In this document: piece after piece, positions 34,317 through 46,307 of the stretch
Position numbering within the stretch: the stretch's first letter is position 1
Layout: every line of letters begins with the position of its first letter
Assembly (NCBI GenBank): GCA_030295235.1
Contig: AP026169.1
Location: 852,093 to 916,092, forward strand
Origin: Fistulifera solaris
Taxonomy: Eukaryota > Bacillariophyta > Bacillariophyceae > Naviculales > Stauroneidaceae
Reading direction: 5' to 3'
Length of the DNA: 64,000 nt
Made by a program: the position numbers and the translations under genes
The notes under the pieces: generated by a model
The model's input: only the letters and a program-made list of their open reading frames with translations
Databases searched by the model: none
What the model was told of the DNA's origin: nothing

Positions 34317-34679
34317 ATGAGCAAACGGACGCTGCAATCCATTCAAGAACATGGACAGGGTAGTCCGTTGCTGCCGTTTCCTCTCTTGCAGTTCAGCAGA
34401 GAGGAAGCTCCTCAAGAGTCGCGTCTACAACAAAGATCAAGTCGGTTGAGACTAAGCGATCGACAAAAGACATTTGTCTTTGTTAAGTTGCTTTTACAAT
34501 ATTTGGATCGTACAAACAACCATCTCATGCAGGTACAAGCAAAAGCCATCATTGCCGAATGTATTCAACGCAATCGCATGGGAGACCCGCTCTATACCGA
34601 CCTTCAAAAAGCTCTCCAAGTGCATTTATCAGCGGTTCTAGGGTCAACAACGTACACAGGTATTCGGCTATGCTGTTAG
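34317..34679 (+). CDS. Small conserved-looking hypothetical protein
   Basis: 120 residues. After a Gln/Ser/Pro-rich start, residues ~42-110 (LSDRQKTFVFVKLLLQYLDRTNNHLMQVQAKAIIAECIQRNRMGDPLYTDLQKALQVHLSAVLG) look like a compact four-helix domain with a well-distributed hydrophobic pattern. Similar helical modules occur in many diatom hypotheticals, but I cannot name the family. The C-terminus may be wrong: a frame at 34559-34747 continues with helical content. No function proposed. Confidence 0.55.
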   Translation: MSKRTLQSIQEHGQGSPLLPFPLLQFSREEAPQESRLQQRSSRLRLSDRQKTFVFVKLLLQYLDRTNNHLMQVQAKAIIAECIQRNRMGDPLYTDLQKALQVHLSAVLGSTTYTGIRLCC

Positions 34680-35562
34680 CGGCGATCTCGCAACTGCTCG
34701 ATATGATCCAAAATGCCCTTATTTTTCTAGCTAATATTTGCCTGTAAAAACTTGTTGTCTCTCGGCTCTCGTCTTTTATTATCCTGCATAAAATGATTTG
34801 TTTCGGTCGCCTGTTCATACCTGGTAATGGACGTTTTAGAGGCGTAGTGGAAAGTCGATGAGTTTTTTCATTTTGGTGTACCCATCATAGTACACTTAAT
34901 TGTGTTTTACGCAGAAAGTGGCAGAAGAGAGAGAGAAGGAATGCTGCGATAGACCGCATGGAAAGGAGCTACCTTCTGTAAATTGCAGATATCCACTTTG
35001 CTCTTGGTGAAACATTTTTTAAACTAAAAATGATCGTATTAACCGGACTCCAGTCACAAGCACGTCAACATCTGAAATTAGAGCTTGAAGTCAGCGAGTT
35101 TGTTTCATCCGAGGAAAAGCCAAAGATGAAGCGCAAACACTCTTGAAAATACTTTGTAGTACCAGGTAATACTCCGTAGTAGTAAAAGTCATTTCAAATG
35201 TGCTCTCTCGAGATTAGTCGTTGAGAGTGGAGAAGGTACTATAGTACCTAGTACCCTACCCTCTACTCCCTATTGGGTTTTGGCATTGTTGAGCGGAGCA
35301 TTTTTTCTCCGGGCCTTGACAGCAAACGGCAAACTATTTTTCCGGAGTAATTAATAAAATGGAATATCATTCATAGATCTAACAAGAGATTTCACACTCG
35401 AGCTCATCAAGCCTATCCGCGAAGCAATCATGTGCCTGAAGAAATCAAAAGAAAGCCAAAGCGTTTGAAAGACCCACGAACACTGCACTTCCCCGTAAGA
35501 AATCATTATCGGAAAGCGCCATGATCACAACTCAGATCACAGGCTCGTAAGCTGTTTTCACA
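34680..35562. other. Intergenic, with TACTCCGTA and tandem ACCAGGTA/GTACCTAGTACC repeats
   Basis: TACTCCGTA is at 35170-35178, directly beside ACCAGGTAA (35161-35169). GTACCTAGTACCC lies near 35,243-35,256. The part from about 35,420 to 35,560 may still be coding for the next serine-rich region, since it encodes PRKKSLSESAM-like residues, but is broken by stops. Confidence 0.45.
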
Positions 35563-37384
35563 ATGGAAACAACCGATATTATGTCGCCTCTGAGTGTCGT
35601 TAGTTCTGTATCAAATGTATCAAATGCTTCGAATCGCTCGAAAAGCACAACCAAATCGAACTTTCAGAACCTATCGATAGCCAAAAGCTCGGCGACTTGT
35701 GTTGGCGCTTCACAGTCAAAGTACTCGTCAAAAAGGAGACAATTCAAAAGGAACACTCGTAACGTCGTTCTTTAATTCGTCGAGAATCCTTATCAGCGAA
35801 AGATTTGCTCGCTCTGATTGTGGAAGAACCAGGATTTACTGTGCGATTGTCGAAATCAATGACAGACCTCAAATCGTCCGTTAACGACCCACGAGAGCCC
35901 CAAAGAAAGCAGATCGGTTCCCCATCGTGAATTTATGCCAGTAGAGGTTTTAGCCCTGCAGACAATGGATTTGGAGGACGAAGAGAGGGCCGTTCTAAGA
36001 AGTCGGTTATCACGGTCGATGACTGCTTTGCGATTATCCCCGAAAGTAAAGGCATTCGATAATATAACTATGGCTAGCAAAAGCCGAAGAAAACTGGCTC
36101 TCACAAAGGCGGACTTTTCTCAGTACATGATGCCTGCTTTACCTGTTCGAGAAGATAGTTTAAATTTATCCGACAACCAGAATGCGCAATTTTCAAGCTG
36201 AATGCGCGAAGCCGCAAGGGTGACAACCATGATTCGCGTCAAGCATTCACATCACCAACGTCAGAGGGACTGGTGAGCGGCCACTTTTCAAAGTCAATGA
36301 GCGACCTATCTACATCACAGCAGTCCTTTTATGTCCGACTGTCTCGCTCTCATTCGTCGGAAAGGATGCCTGCGATGCCAATCCGTCGCGGCAGCTTTGA
36401 GACCGGTGGTACTAGTATATCAAATTTCGCGCAAGGTGACATATCAAGGGTCCTCTCTTCGTTACATAATTCTCCACAGCAATCAACGCCGACAATCAGT
36501 TTGAAAACACATTCACAATTGAGCATTCATGGGGCTGGTCCGAAGCGTCAACTTTAACACGCAGTTCACCTTCAATTTTACTAACGGACTTATATGGGCC
36601 ACGGTGTGAACATCCTGGTCTTCGTCGGTCTTATTCGTCGGAACGAATGCTGTCGAAGCCAACGCGTCGTAACAGCTTAGCGACCGCCCTTAACGAAAAC
36701 TCACCTCCAAAGCCAGTGACTCCCACAGCAGCACACACGCAGAACAGCTTATCAAAGGACATCGAAAACTTGTTTTGAAAAGCGCTTTATCGGTAAGATC
36801 TCCTTGGTATTTGAAGCAAGCGTTAATGCGCTTAATTGTCATTCCGATGAAGCACGAGATGTATTCAAAGACACGTCTTCTATCCTATCTAAGATGACCA
36901 GAGGAAATTCTAAGAGTAAACGCTCTAATTCATCCGGAGTAGCTCGTGTGTCGAAATCTATGTCGGAACTTCATTCAATGCTTCTTTCTCCCAATGGAGG
37001 GGTCGTCTCGGAGCTATCTCGCTATCATACATCCGCCAGGATGCCTACGATGCCAAAGCGTCGTGGCAGTACCGATGACGGAATCGAGTTTGCTAGGCAT
37101 ACCTCCAACCTGCATAAGTTTCGTGGTTTACCCGCAACGAACCGCATGAACACGCTGGTTTTGTACAATCACAGCATTCAGTTGTTTCCGTGGACCAAGC
37201 TTGAGAAAGAGAATCTGGACTAGCTATCACTACACCAGCTGCAAAGTCCAACATATTCTTCGACACAGCTCCATCCAGAAAATCTACGGTTGGGGAGTCA
37301 CTTAACTGTTATGGTACCTGGAGAGGCAAGAAGTCAGGTCGGCAAGGCAATTTCAGCTCGTCGACTGTAACTGAGCTTACATAG
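35563..37384 (+). CDS. Serine-rich motif-repeat protein A (frame broken several times)
   Basis: Not recognised. Open frames chain together with one-base shifts. They share a two-box module: SKSM(S/T)(D/E)L (near 35,850; 36,288; 36,951; variant SRSMTAL near 36,015) followed after about 20 residues by SxRMPxMPxRRGS (36357 SERMPAMPIRRGS; 36638 SERMLSKPTRRNS; 37032 SARMPTMPKRRGS). RRGS/RRNS fits a basophilic kinase site (R-R-x-S). Everything else is Ser/Thr/Asn/Lys-rich with little predicted fold. Several breaks are cured by adding one base to a short run (for example near 36,190 and 36,545); others need a deletion. The first Met shown is 35563 (METTDIMSPLS), but the true start may lie upstream. 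It could be a decaying gene or a real repeat protein in poor sequence. Confidence 0.5.
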
Positions 37385-37961
37385 CGTGTCGAAGAATTTT
37401 GATCCCCGCATAATAATCAAAGAGACAGGGAGCAATCTTTGTGAAACATAATGCCGAAGAGTTGAAGCTGCTCTGTGTTCGTGCTTTTCAAAGTGCAGAC
37501 ATAACGATAGATGAGATAGGAGGCTATCTTAGGCAGCGAGGCTAGCAAAATACTCCGTAGTTTACTAAGATGGTTTTGCACCTATCTTAGTCGCGCTTTT
37601 GTTTTGCACACCTACTATTGGTCTAGGCTATGATCCAGGCAAAGAGAACTGAAAAAGACGACAAGTGAAGCTCGCCGCACGAACAAACCACTTATTAATG
37701 TTGCGCTGAGCTCTTCAGCCCTACAAAGAGTTGGTTTGCTACTGGGAAGGAAGGATTGTACTTTAAGTCGATCGTCGAAAGTAGAAAGTCATAGACAAAT
37801 ATCATTTAGCATTAAACATGATTATACCTTATACGTCTGTCCTCTGTCATGTAGATAGTGCTGTCATACAATATACTTTCTAGAGAGAGGAGGAGTACAT
37901 TATTATTTATTCTTTCTTCTTTCCTTCGTCGAAGGTGAAGTCTTAAGGTGTAGAATCCAAG
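37385..37961. other. Intergenic between serine-rich regions A and B
   Basis: Contains TACTCCGTA at 37551-37559 next to two imperfect copies of a ctatcttag unit (about 37,523-37,531 and 37,582-37,592). No coding content seen. Confidence 0.5.
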
Positions 37962-39851
37962 ATGCAAAAGCTCCCCATGATACTCTTTCGCCCTTCGAAC
38001 GACAATAAGATTTCTACCCCTCGAATTCTCAAGAAACGACGAAAGGAAGAGAATAAACGCTTTGACAAGTTAGCCGAATCGCATAGCCTTCTGCAAGGTG
38101 AGGGAATTGAAACTGACTTTTGTTGTAAATCGTGGCAATGAGAAGAGAAGCATCCGACAACTTAACTTTCCGTCAGGATTTTGGAACGCCGATGTCATCG
38201 CTACTCGCTTCACCCGCTCGAGAATCTGTTTATGCGGAAATCCTAGTGAACTATTCGCATCCGCTCCTCGTTTCGCCGTTGGGTGAAGAAATATCTCCAC
38301 TGAAGCGTTTACCAGTCCCTATGATCCCGGCGATCGAAGCATGCAACATTCGTCAAGCAAACCTTCCCATAATGAAAGACCCAAAATAAGAGAGGCAGCC
38401 TTCGCAGCGTCGTCAAGGAAACGAGAAGGCCTTGCTCGAGCAAAGTCAATGGTTATTAGGAGTAGCACCACTAAATCAGCTTCTTCAAGAGAGCTTCAGT
38501 CGCATATGAAAAACATTTCGTCGGTCACGAAGCACTCTTCGAATCCTGATCTCCAACTGTAAGGATATGCAGCGCGCCCGCAACGCACTATGATGAGTAA
38601 TGCACGGTGGAACAATGTCAAATCTGAGAGACTCAGCAAATCCCTTGACTTGGAAAATGTGTTGATAACCGACTGTTTGGTCGACATGGACAAGATAAGC
38701 CGTGACAATCCTGGGGCAAACTCGTCACTAGACCTGCAAGAGGTATTTGGCAAGTCGTCAGACAAGATAAATACTGAAAGAAGGAATATGGGTGCAGATT
38801 CACGACGCAGTCTTGGTGACTCTGCAAGTAAATTAGACGAGCGGTCAGGATTGGCTCCTCGGCGTCCGGTACGGTTGCTGAGCCCCATCAAAAGAATAGG
38901 CATTATTCAACACCGGAACTTGGATGTAGGCTGGGTGATCTCGAAAGGAAGCAACGTCGAGCATCGATGAGCGATGAGTGGGATGACTCGGAGAACACGG
39001 AATGTTCCCTAGAACTAAGCAATGTCTTCCCTGACTTTCAACGAGAGCAGAATCACATTCCTGTAAGACACGATAAAAGTCGAGGCATTGCACGGACAAA
39101 TTCATCCATCGACTTGCTGAATGTTTTTGGGGGATCTCTCCACGGAATGGAGCCTTCGCTATCGAAACGACCAGCATCCACGTCAACGAGTATCTTTCGA
39201 ACAACACCCCGGTCTCAAAGCGACAAGAACATCAACAAGTACAGCTCGAGCCCAAATCTAGGCCACAAGCGCTACGTATCTCCCACAAGTGTGATGGACG
39301 TGAACAATTCTTTGGATGATTATTCCACAGGTAACGCAAATAGGAGTAATCAATCGGAGTCAGGAAACAGTGTATGTTCGGGACGACCGGAAAACGTGTT
39401 CAGTCAGGGCGTGTCGACAAAGACGAACCATGATCGTAGAAATCAATTGCCATCACCGCCAACAAAAATCATTCCCGGTCGAACATCCCATGAACCTCTG
39501 AAGTCGATGCAACCATTACAACTACGACGCCCAACGTTGGGGCTACAAAAATACAGCTCAACTCCAGAGCTTCATCGAAGAGTTCAAGATTCACGATCGG
39601 GAACATTTGAAAACGGCTTCTCAAGGCACAAGATGGAAAATACCCATTGGGAGCCTAATAAAGCAAACGGTCATGGAAATGCTTTTATGTCAGCAAGCAC
39701 TCCTCTCAACTCGGTCAGGCCTTTTAGTCGCGGCGTCACACGGACTACCTCATCACTTGACTTGAGCTTAGTCTTTGGCTCGTCTCTTGGGCATATCAAG
39801 GGACGTCAGTTTAATAGGTTTTCGAAATCTGAGATTCAATCCCAAATTTGA
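37962..39851 (+). CDS. Serine-rich motif-repeat protein B (frame broken several times)
   Basis: Begins MQKLPMILFRPSNDN. A possible 50-bp intron (38098-38147, GTGAGG...GAG) joins SHSLLQ to EASDNLTF. The body has two recurring motifs: S(S/C)xDLxxVFG (38641 SLDLENVL; 38722 SSLDLQEVFG; 39003 CSLELSNVFP; 39102 SSIDLLNVFG; 39750 SSLDLSLVFG) and YSS(T/S)P(E/N)L (HSSNPDL, YSTPEL, YSSSPNL, YSSTPEL). Breaks near 38,325 and 38,909 are each cured by one extra G (PGDRSMQHSSS; RIGHYSTPELG), and the motif crossing the second break supports that repair. There is no catalytic domain, membrane segment or signal peptide. The motifs look like short linear docking or phosphorylation sites. Function unknown. Confidence 0.55.
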
Positions 39852-40613
39852 GCTTACCAGTCATCCTTAAAAGAAAACTGATGCAACTAAAGCTAAACTA
39901 CTTCATCATTGTCTGTCATGTAACTTTATCGGCACGAGACGTTGTATGCAGCTCAAATTGAGTGCAGTCCACAATTTTCGGGATTGAGACTTAGTTGATA
40001 GGAATCGATTCTTTTGCGCGACATGGACTTGTACGGAGTAATTGATCATCGTCGTCTTTCTTTGAGACGAGAACGATGGATAACCAAGTCGAAATGGTCT
40101 CACGCTTTGTTTCATCTTTATATATTATCTGAACCGACTTACCTTGCTATTACGTACGCAGGAACTATTATCAGTGACCGGGACTGATAAGAAGTTCAGT
40201 CCGTCATATATTATGCACTTGCGTATGATACTTGATGTATCGTTTCGCAAGTGCCAAGTGCCAAGTGCCTTAAACGCCAGTAGCCGAACACTCAACTACT
40301 GGTACTTTAGCAGTGCATCCGCGATTCAATGACCGTGGTAGGAATAAGCCCTTAATTGTTTTTAGATTCTTGCCGTTTCCGGCCTTATACATTTACCTTG
40401 ACTCGCGACTCCAATTTCTCGATATAGTATGGACTCTAAACGAAGCATCCAGCAGACTTCCTATGACCTGTGTCACGGTAGTGGATACGACTTTAACAAA
40501 ATATGTAGACAGGACTAAGAATTAGACTAGGCTTTAGTATAAATATTATTTTTACTTAGGATTAATGTTGAAGGGCAGCTTTAATTCTCGAGTTTTTTAT
40601 CCCTTAATATTGT
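39852..40613. other. Intergenic between serine-rich regions B and C
   Basis: Contains TACGGAGTA at 40032-40040 and a tandem gtgccaagtgccaagtgcc at about 40,251-40,270. No gene recognised. Confidence 0.5.
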
Positions 40614-42261
40614 ATGTTTGGACTTAGAAGAAGAGTTTTTCGCTTTTCTGTGCAGGCAAAAATCACTCCTCCCAACCTCCATGTCTCTCAACGTCGAAGA
40701 ACTACGAATAAAGGCAATCAAACACCTAGCACCATAATTTTTTTTGTATGCAGTCAGGATATCAAGATAGATCTTGCTTTATCAAATGCCAAACAGAGAG
40801 CGAAATCGAGCATCTCTTGTTCAACCACTTGAGAGACGACAAAACTAGCAACGCCGTTACGTGAATCTCCGTGCCAGAAGCGCAACGCGCCTTCGAAAAC
40901 GATCATTGAAACTGCCCTGATTGCGTCTCCTCGTGAAGCGAAGACAATACTATCTACTTCTTCTGAAAAGAATTACGGCATTCGATTACAGTCGAAGAGA
41001 AGAGATTCCCGCAAAGAAAGTCTCCAATCACTTCTCTGGATAAGTTTCTGGCTTCTTCATCGCGTAGATCCAAGAATCGCGTCAAAAGTCCCAAAGGCGT
41101 TTGTGAGCTTCGAGAAGAATCACCGAGCTTTCCATTATTTTCAAAAATAATACTTCCTACCAAATGAGTCGAGAAGATTGTTCAGCTGTCGTCGGAAGCG
41201 AGCAGAAGACTACGCAGTCGCCTCATCATTTCACGCAACGACGACAACACGTTGCTGTAAGGATCCCTGAGGAAGAAAGATCGCCTTTAGCAGAGCAGTC
41301 GCAGTACGAGAAATCACCAACCTACTTTCCTGCTGTTGATTATATTACAAGCACACGCTCTGATGTGTCGCCGCAAAAGCCGAAGTGAGTATCTGATGCT
41401 GAGTCCAGAGCCCCACCATCCGATAATAAGACTCAGCAAGCACCGCCAACTCCAAGCAATGCAGCACAGGACAAAACTGACCCAGCGATAAACAAAAACG
41501 TCGATAGCATTCCCACCAAGCCGACGAGAAGCTTGAGCAAGGGTGCAAAGACACAGAATGCAGTCTTCCGTCCAAAGACGCCACAGAAACGCTTCCTTAA
41601 GAAGGGAATCAAACTTAGTCCTACTCTTCTCATGGCTTCCCTCTCATCACGTGCTGCAAAGATGAAAGCTATCGTAGAGTCCCCAAAAGCATTAAGGAAT
41701 CTATTTGTTGGTATTGTGTCACCAAAATCCGCAGGCGACGATACCCATTCGATCGAAACGCCCACGCAAAAGCGAAGGTAACGAGCATCAGCCGAATGAT
41801 GGCACCCGACTTGGCAGTTTCAACATCAGGAGCAAATGAGAGCAGCTCCTCCTTGAAGATTTCCGATCTATCGGATCCACCTACTCGGGCAAGGCAAATG
41901 TCGTTACCCGAAGTGTTGGGTCAATCGTTACAACACAATTTAAACGGTGATGACATTATGGATGATATGTTCGATAAAGACAGTGAAAATGGGACCATTG
42001 GCACCGAAGATCAGCGTACACCCTTGTGCTATGACCGTTGGCACTGTTCAACGCCATGTCTTCCATCGCCCAGTTTCGCATTCCACCAGAGATCAATGCG
42101 ACGCTTGGACAGTCCAACTCACGAAAACAACAGCAACAACAAGAACGATTCGGCCACCTTGCAATTCATGCCGACAAAACCTCGTCGCTACAACAGCAGA
42201 GAATGTTCCTAGTGGCACTAGTCACGATCAGTTTTCTAGCAAGGATTTTTCCTCAGATTAA
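40614..42261 (+). CDS. Serine-rich low-complexity protein C (frame broken several times; start uncertain)
   Basis: Reading segments chain through one-base shifts: KSPITSLDKFLASSSRRSKNRVKSPKG (around 41,010-41,100), then MSREDCSAVVGSEQ... (41164), SLSKGAKTQNAVFRPKTPQKRFLKKGIKLSPTLLMASLSSRAAKMK (41524-41665) and LKISDLSDPPTRARQMSLPEVLG (from 41853). Joins at about 41,160 (AAA to AAAA) and 41,766 (AAAA to AAAAA) restore continuity. An in-frame TGA at 41386-41388 interrupts the first long segment. Pro/Ser/Lys-rich with basic patches, no recognised domain. The weak 40614 start (MFGLRRRVFRF) and the end (42212 or 42261) are both uncertain. Confidence 0.4.
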
Positions 42262-42325
42262 CATTTTGAAGACGAATTTTAAAATATAGTTCACAGTTAT
42301 CACTCATGTGCGGTTAACTGCACTT

Positions 42326-43577
42326 CTAGTTACCCATTTCCATGGTAGAATTGTGACATTCCGTTGGAGCCGACGTTGGTTCCGGTGTTGGCTCGGGAAC
42401 AACCGCAACTGGTACAGCTATTTTATCCTCGCAGTCATGCGTCGAGCTCTCTTTGAGTACCGTGGGTGCTGGTGTTGGAGCGCAATCATGAGCCATGTCG
42501 TGGTAAAAATATATCCAATGAAGATTGAAACCTCCTGCCAAGATATTAATGCGAAGTGGCTGCAGTCCTGTTGTCGTTACCTCCATTTGCACAGCAACTG
42601 TCTCGAAGCTTTGCCACGCACTTGTCACCGGCATCTCATCCACAAAAGCAACAACGCGTTGCGATCCGACATCCATTTCAAATGCTCCTTCTCCATCTGG
42701 GGACGCTACGTTCATAGAAACTCTGTACTTGCCGACCATTGGAAAATCAACCATGTATTCAACGTAGTCTCCAGGGTCCAGAAACCCAACGATTCCGATC
42801 CCCTCAGACGATGTTTCTACTTCAACACCTTGCATGGTAGAAAAGTCTGCAGCATCGACCATAAAAGTCCACTTGTCGATCTCGTCGGGTACAAATTCCG
42901 ACGAAGGAACCGGTGCTACGGTAGGAACACTTACCGGTAGCAAGACGGGCGGAGGTACGGGTGTCATGCCGGGTACAATTGTCGGTGAACTGACAGGGGA
43001 AGAAACAGGAGACCCAACTGGAACCATGACTGGCGTTGCAACAGGGGCCATCGTAGCCGGGGTCGCAATAGGGGACTTGCTGGCGAGATGGTAGTTGTTG
43101 TAGCTGGTGCAAGAGTTCCGTCCTGCTGTTTAAAGTACATCCAAAGCAAATTGAATCCCTGCTCCTCGACATTGAGAGAAAGCGTGTACGAACCAGCCGG
43201 TAGCGTGACAAATCGACTGATAGGCTTGTATCGCTGCCAATTTCCGGATGCTGGAAGATCTTGAAAGGTTGCATAAACTTCACCCGTATCGGCATTCGTA
43301 ATTGTGAAGCGTCCGCCACCATCGGGACTTGCTAGGCGAACTTGCAACAAGTATGATTCCTCGACCGGCATCTCAATAGGATATTGAATAATGTCTCCGC
43401 TCTTCAACTGGGAAAGATTGTCAGTGCCTTCTGACGAGGGCTCTGGGACAATCCCTTCACTAGCCGACAAGAAGGGTACGGCTGGAATAAAGTAAAGAGT
43501 TTACTTTCTTGTGCGCGTCGCAAATACTTGGCATTTGCAATCGAAGCGAGAAACAACAGATAGAGGATCGATTTCAT
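42326..43577 (-). CDS. Secreted protein with two CBM6-like carbohydrate-binding modules, two apparent frameshifts
   Basis: The Met at 43577 starts a signal peptide (KSILYLLFLASIANA|KYLRR). Module 1 (about 43,470-43,130) reads IIQYPIEMPVEESYLLQVRLASPDGGGRFTI ... GNWQRYKPISRFVTLPAGSYTLSLNVEEQGFNLLWMYF. After a Pro/Val/Thr/Ser linker (VPVGSPVSSPVSSP), module 2 repeats it: VEVETSSEGIGIVGFLDPGDYVEYMVDFPMVGKYRVSMNVASPDGEGAF ... GGFNLHWIYF. The GFNLxWxxF ending and DPGDYVEY are CBM6 hallmarks, for binding beta-glycans such as xylan or laminarin. No catalytic domain is seen. Adding one T near 43,486 and one C in C4 (plus G 43071-43074) makes a continuous ~420-residue protein. It is probably extracellular or wall-associated. 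Confidence 0.8.
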
Positions 43578-45494
43578 GGTGACTGAGAAAAGAAATTGGT
43601 AATTGCTATTCAATATTCAAGCGAATGAAAGAAAATGAAAAGTGACCGCATGTCGGTCGATCCTGAAGTAGCCTTCTCGCTAATGAATCTGATTGGGGCA
43701 ATGAATGTCTCATAGTAACCTTACCTGGTACGTACGTAGAACGTAAAACGCAAGTCGACAATAAAATAATGACCCTTCTTTCCGTTCGTCCGTGCACGGC
43801 CGAAAACATGCCAAGGCCTCGAAAAGATGGCCTTCGCTTCACATTTTTCATTCGTTTCTTCGAGAATGCTTTGGCTGCGCTCAACTGACAAACCATAATG
43901 AGAAATCCTCAAAGTTCGGTCAACTGCAAAACGCTCCGATGATAGCTTCGTGAACACGCTTCGACGAACGCTTTGCAAACGATTCAATGCACAAAAACTG
44001 CCGGCATCGTCGAGCTAACCATATGATCAATTCTACACCGACATCATTTGCAGTTGCCTTTTGATGCACAGGGTGAAGAAAAGGCCCTTGGAAGAGTTGC
44101 TCATGCCGGTGAAAATTCGAAGAGACAGATTTAGAAAAGACGACCCAATACGCAAACTCCAAAAATCAATTCGTCGACGGATCAATACTTAGTATGGGGT
44201 CTGGAGAAGAACCCTTTCCCGACGCAGCTTGAATCGGCGACCAGAGCGTTGCCCTTCGTGTGCTAGCAGAAAATTCTTGATGATGGGTGGAGATTGCATT
44301 TTCTGAAGTTTCAATCTGGAGCGCGTCGATCGTTTCGAACAATGACAAATTCCTTCCACAAAGTGATACCACTTGCACAGGAAGATAATGAATGAATGTT
44401 GTTTATTGACGATATCTGTTGACATCAACAGTCCACGCAATGGATCAAACAATGAGAAGAGCGGTTCAAAATATATCTTGGCGATAGAGCTTTATCTCTA
44501 TTTCATTACTACCGACTAATCAGCCTATCTTACGATTGTACTTACACCAAAACAAGCTTCTAAAGTATCTAAAGCGTTAAAGTAGCAAGAATCGCAGTAG
44601 AATCTGATTGAGATTAGCGCCACCATAGCTAACTTCCAACAAACTATAAAATTTCGCTTGCCTTGGTCATGCCATCAGTAAGAAAAGGGAAAAACTGCAC
44701 AGATGCGAACTCTCTTGAAATGTGTATGGAGCAACGATGTGAAATAGCTAAGAGATATTTTGACTCTTGTGACGCAAATAGTCTAAACCTAATTGCAACA
44801 AGAGAGTTGGGGTTGCAGTACACTATATGTCCTCAGCTTGTTCTTTACGTTCTGCCCTTAAAAGGAAAAGGGTCAAGGCAATCCATTATGAATCCCTTCA
44901 CGTTTAGTTCTCATCATCTAATGAGAATTGCGTCCTGCGTCCTGCTCATCTTTTATCGTTGCTTTTGATATGCTTTTAATATTCCTTTCCATGATTTAAT
45001 GCATTCCTTGTGAGCTTGTGAGGTGTGAGTCAAGTCAGGAGTAACATATTTCAGAAATCAAGTACCGCACCGTACCTGGTACGTAATTTATAGCGTTCGC
45101 ACTTCGTAACACTTTCACTGATCTCGCTCAAATCACAAGGGACTTACTACTTTCTAGCGGCAATAAACAATAAAACATTCTGGTGTTACAAGTCATTTGT
45201 TTAATCACTTAGGAACTCTTGTGCGCAGTTACCTGTAAGTCATTTTTCGTTATCGGCCAACAACGTTGGAACTTGGAACTGAGTAGAAGGGTACTTGTAG
45301 TGGTAGTGTGAATTACGCATATAGAAGAAGGAAAGGAAAAATAGCTTTCATCTTTCATGTTTCATTCTGTGCACAGGCTCGTCGCTTCGCTCGCCTTGAA
45401 TCTAAATGCCCCGGAATTCGAATCAAGAAAGAGACAAACCACCAAGGTAGCTTTGGCCAGCTGTTGCTGATCCTACAATCGTTATCACTTTGAA
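43578..45494. other. 1.9-kb gene-poor region
   Basis: Short frames on the minus strand between 43,606 and 44,452 (for example ISTHHQEFSASTRRATLWSPIQAASGKG, 44378-44166) have coding-like composition in places but no recognised domain; they could be the end of a decayed gene. ACCTGGTACGTACG motifs occur near 43,724 and 45,076. The plus-strand frame 44663-44968 is not convincing. Confidence 0.4.
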
Positions 45495-45917
45495 ATGAGT
45501 GGCTATTTGTTGTCCAGCGATTCTCTCCCCTCGAACTATACAGCGTTTCGTAAAAGTGTCATCATAGTGGATGACAAGGCAGTTTCACAATTTCCCTGCC
45601 AAAGCTCTTTTGTCGGCAAGGAATCAATACCGCCTCTTCGATTGATAAGGCGGGCCAATTGCGGGCGCAGCCGTGAAGAACAGAATACTAGCCGTTCACT
45701 GTTCAATCGCTCCATACCAAATCACGATCGCTGGAGTAACGCTTTCGCGACATGCAGTAAACCTAAAATGCCGTTGCGCAATTACGACTTTGAAACGAAA
45801 GAAAGAACTTTTAAAACAATCGTCTGCATGCATAAATCGCAAGCCCCGCGTGACCTGATTCTCGAAGAAGCCCTTCGCATCATGAAGGAAAGCTCACCCG
45901 TTTCACCGAGAGCTTAA
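45495..45917 (+). CDS. Hypothetical small basic protein
   Basis: 140 residues: Ser/Arg-rich N-terminal half, then KMPLRNYDFETKERTFKTIVCMHKSQAPRDLILEEALRIMKE, the most conserved-looking part, with an amphipathic helix at the end. No signal peptide, membrane segment or known domain. The other frames at the locus are poorer. No function can be proposed. Confidence 0.45.
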   Translation: MSGYLLSSDSLPSNYTAFRKSVIIVDDKAVSQFPCQSSFVGKESIPPLRLIRRANCGRSREEQNTSRSLFNRSIPNHDRWSNAFATCSKPKMPLRNYDFETKERTFKTIVCMHKSQAPRDLILEEALRIMKESSPVSPRA

Positions 45918-46307
45918 GGTTTACTTCAGGAACAGCTGAAACTTCCGTTTGAACATTATTTCTTTGCACATTTTTTCATTGACTTACCATTTATGTAAAT
46001 TGAATACTTTGGAACTCAAAGGATCGTCGTGTTGCAAACGGAACTAAGCGACCTTTGCTTGATTCTTCAAGCCGAAACGGATGCACGTTGTAAAATTTGG
46101 TGATAAGATGAAAGCGAACCTTAACCGCGATCATTTAAAAGACGCATTCGGCTTCATTTCCATCGCTAATGTCTTTTCAGAATCGGTCGAATCATTGTTT
46201 TTAGTAAAGCGCTATTCTGGTGGAGAGAATTGTGGCTCCGAATTGTGAAGTGACTTTATGAAAGATGCGGTAAATTGCCTATCCCGTTTGCCAAATACAC
46301 GTAGCAG

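Noticed and set aside
41386-41388. Selenocysteine TGA
   Set aside because: No SECIS-like hairpin was recognised downstream and the context is low-complexity Ser/Pro-rich sequence, not a redox site.
42308-42940. 210-codon plus-strand frame
   Set aside because: Antisense to the second CBM6 module.
43483-43505. 23-nt GTAAAC...TTCCAG mini-intron in the CBM6 gene
   Set aside because: It has perfect splice ends but is far shorter than the 63-121 bp introns seen elsewhere here; one missing T explains the frame equally well.
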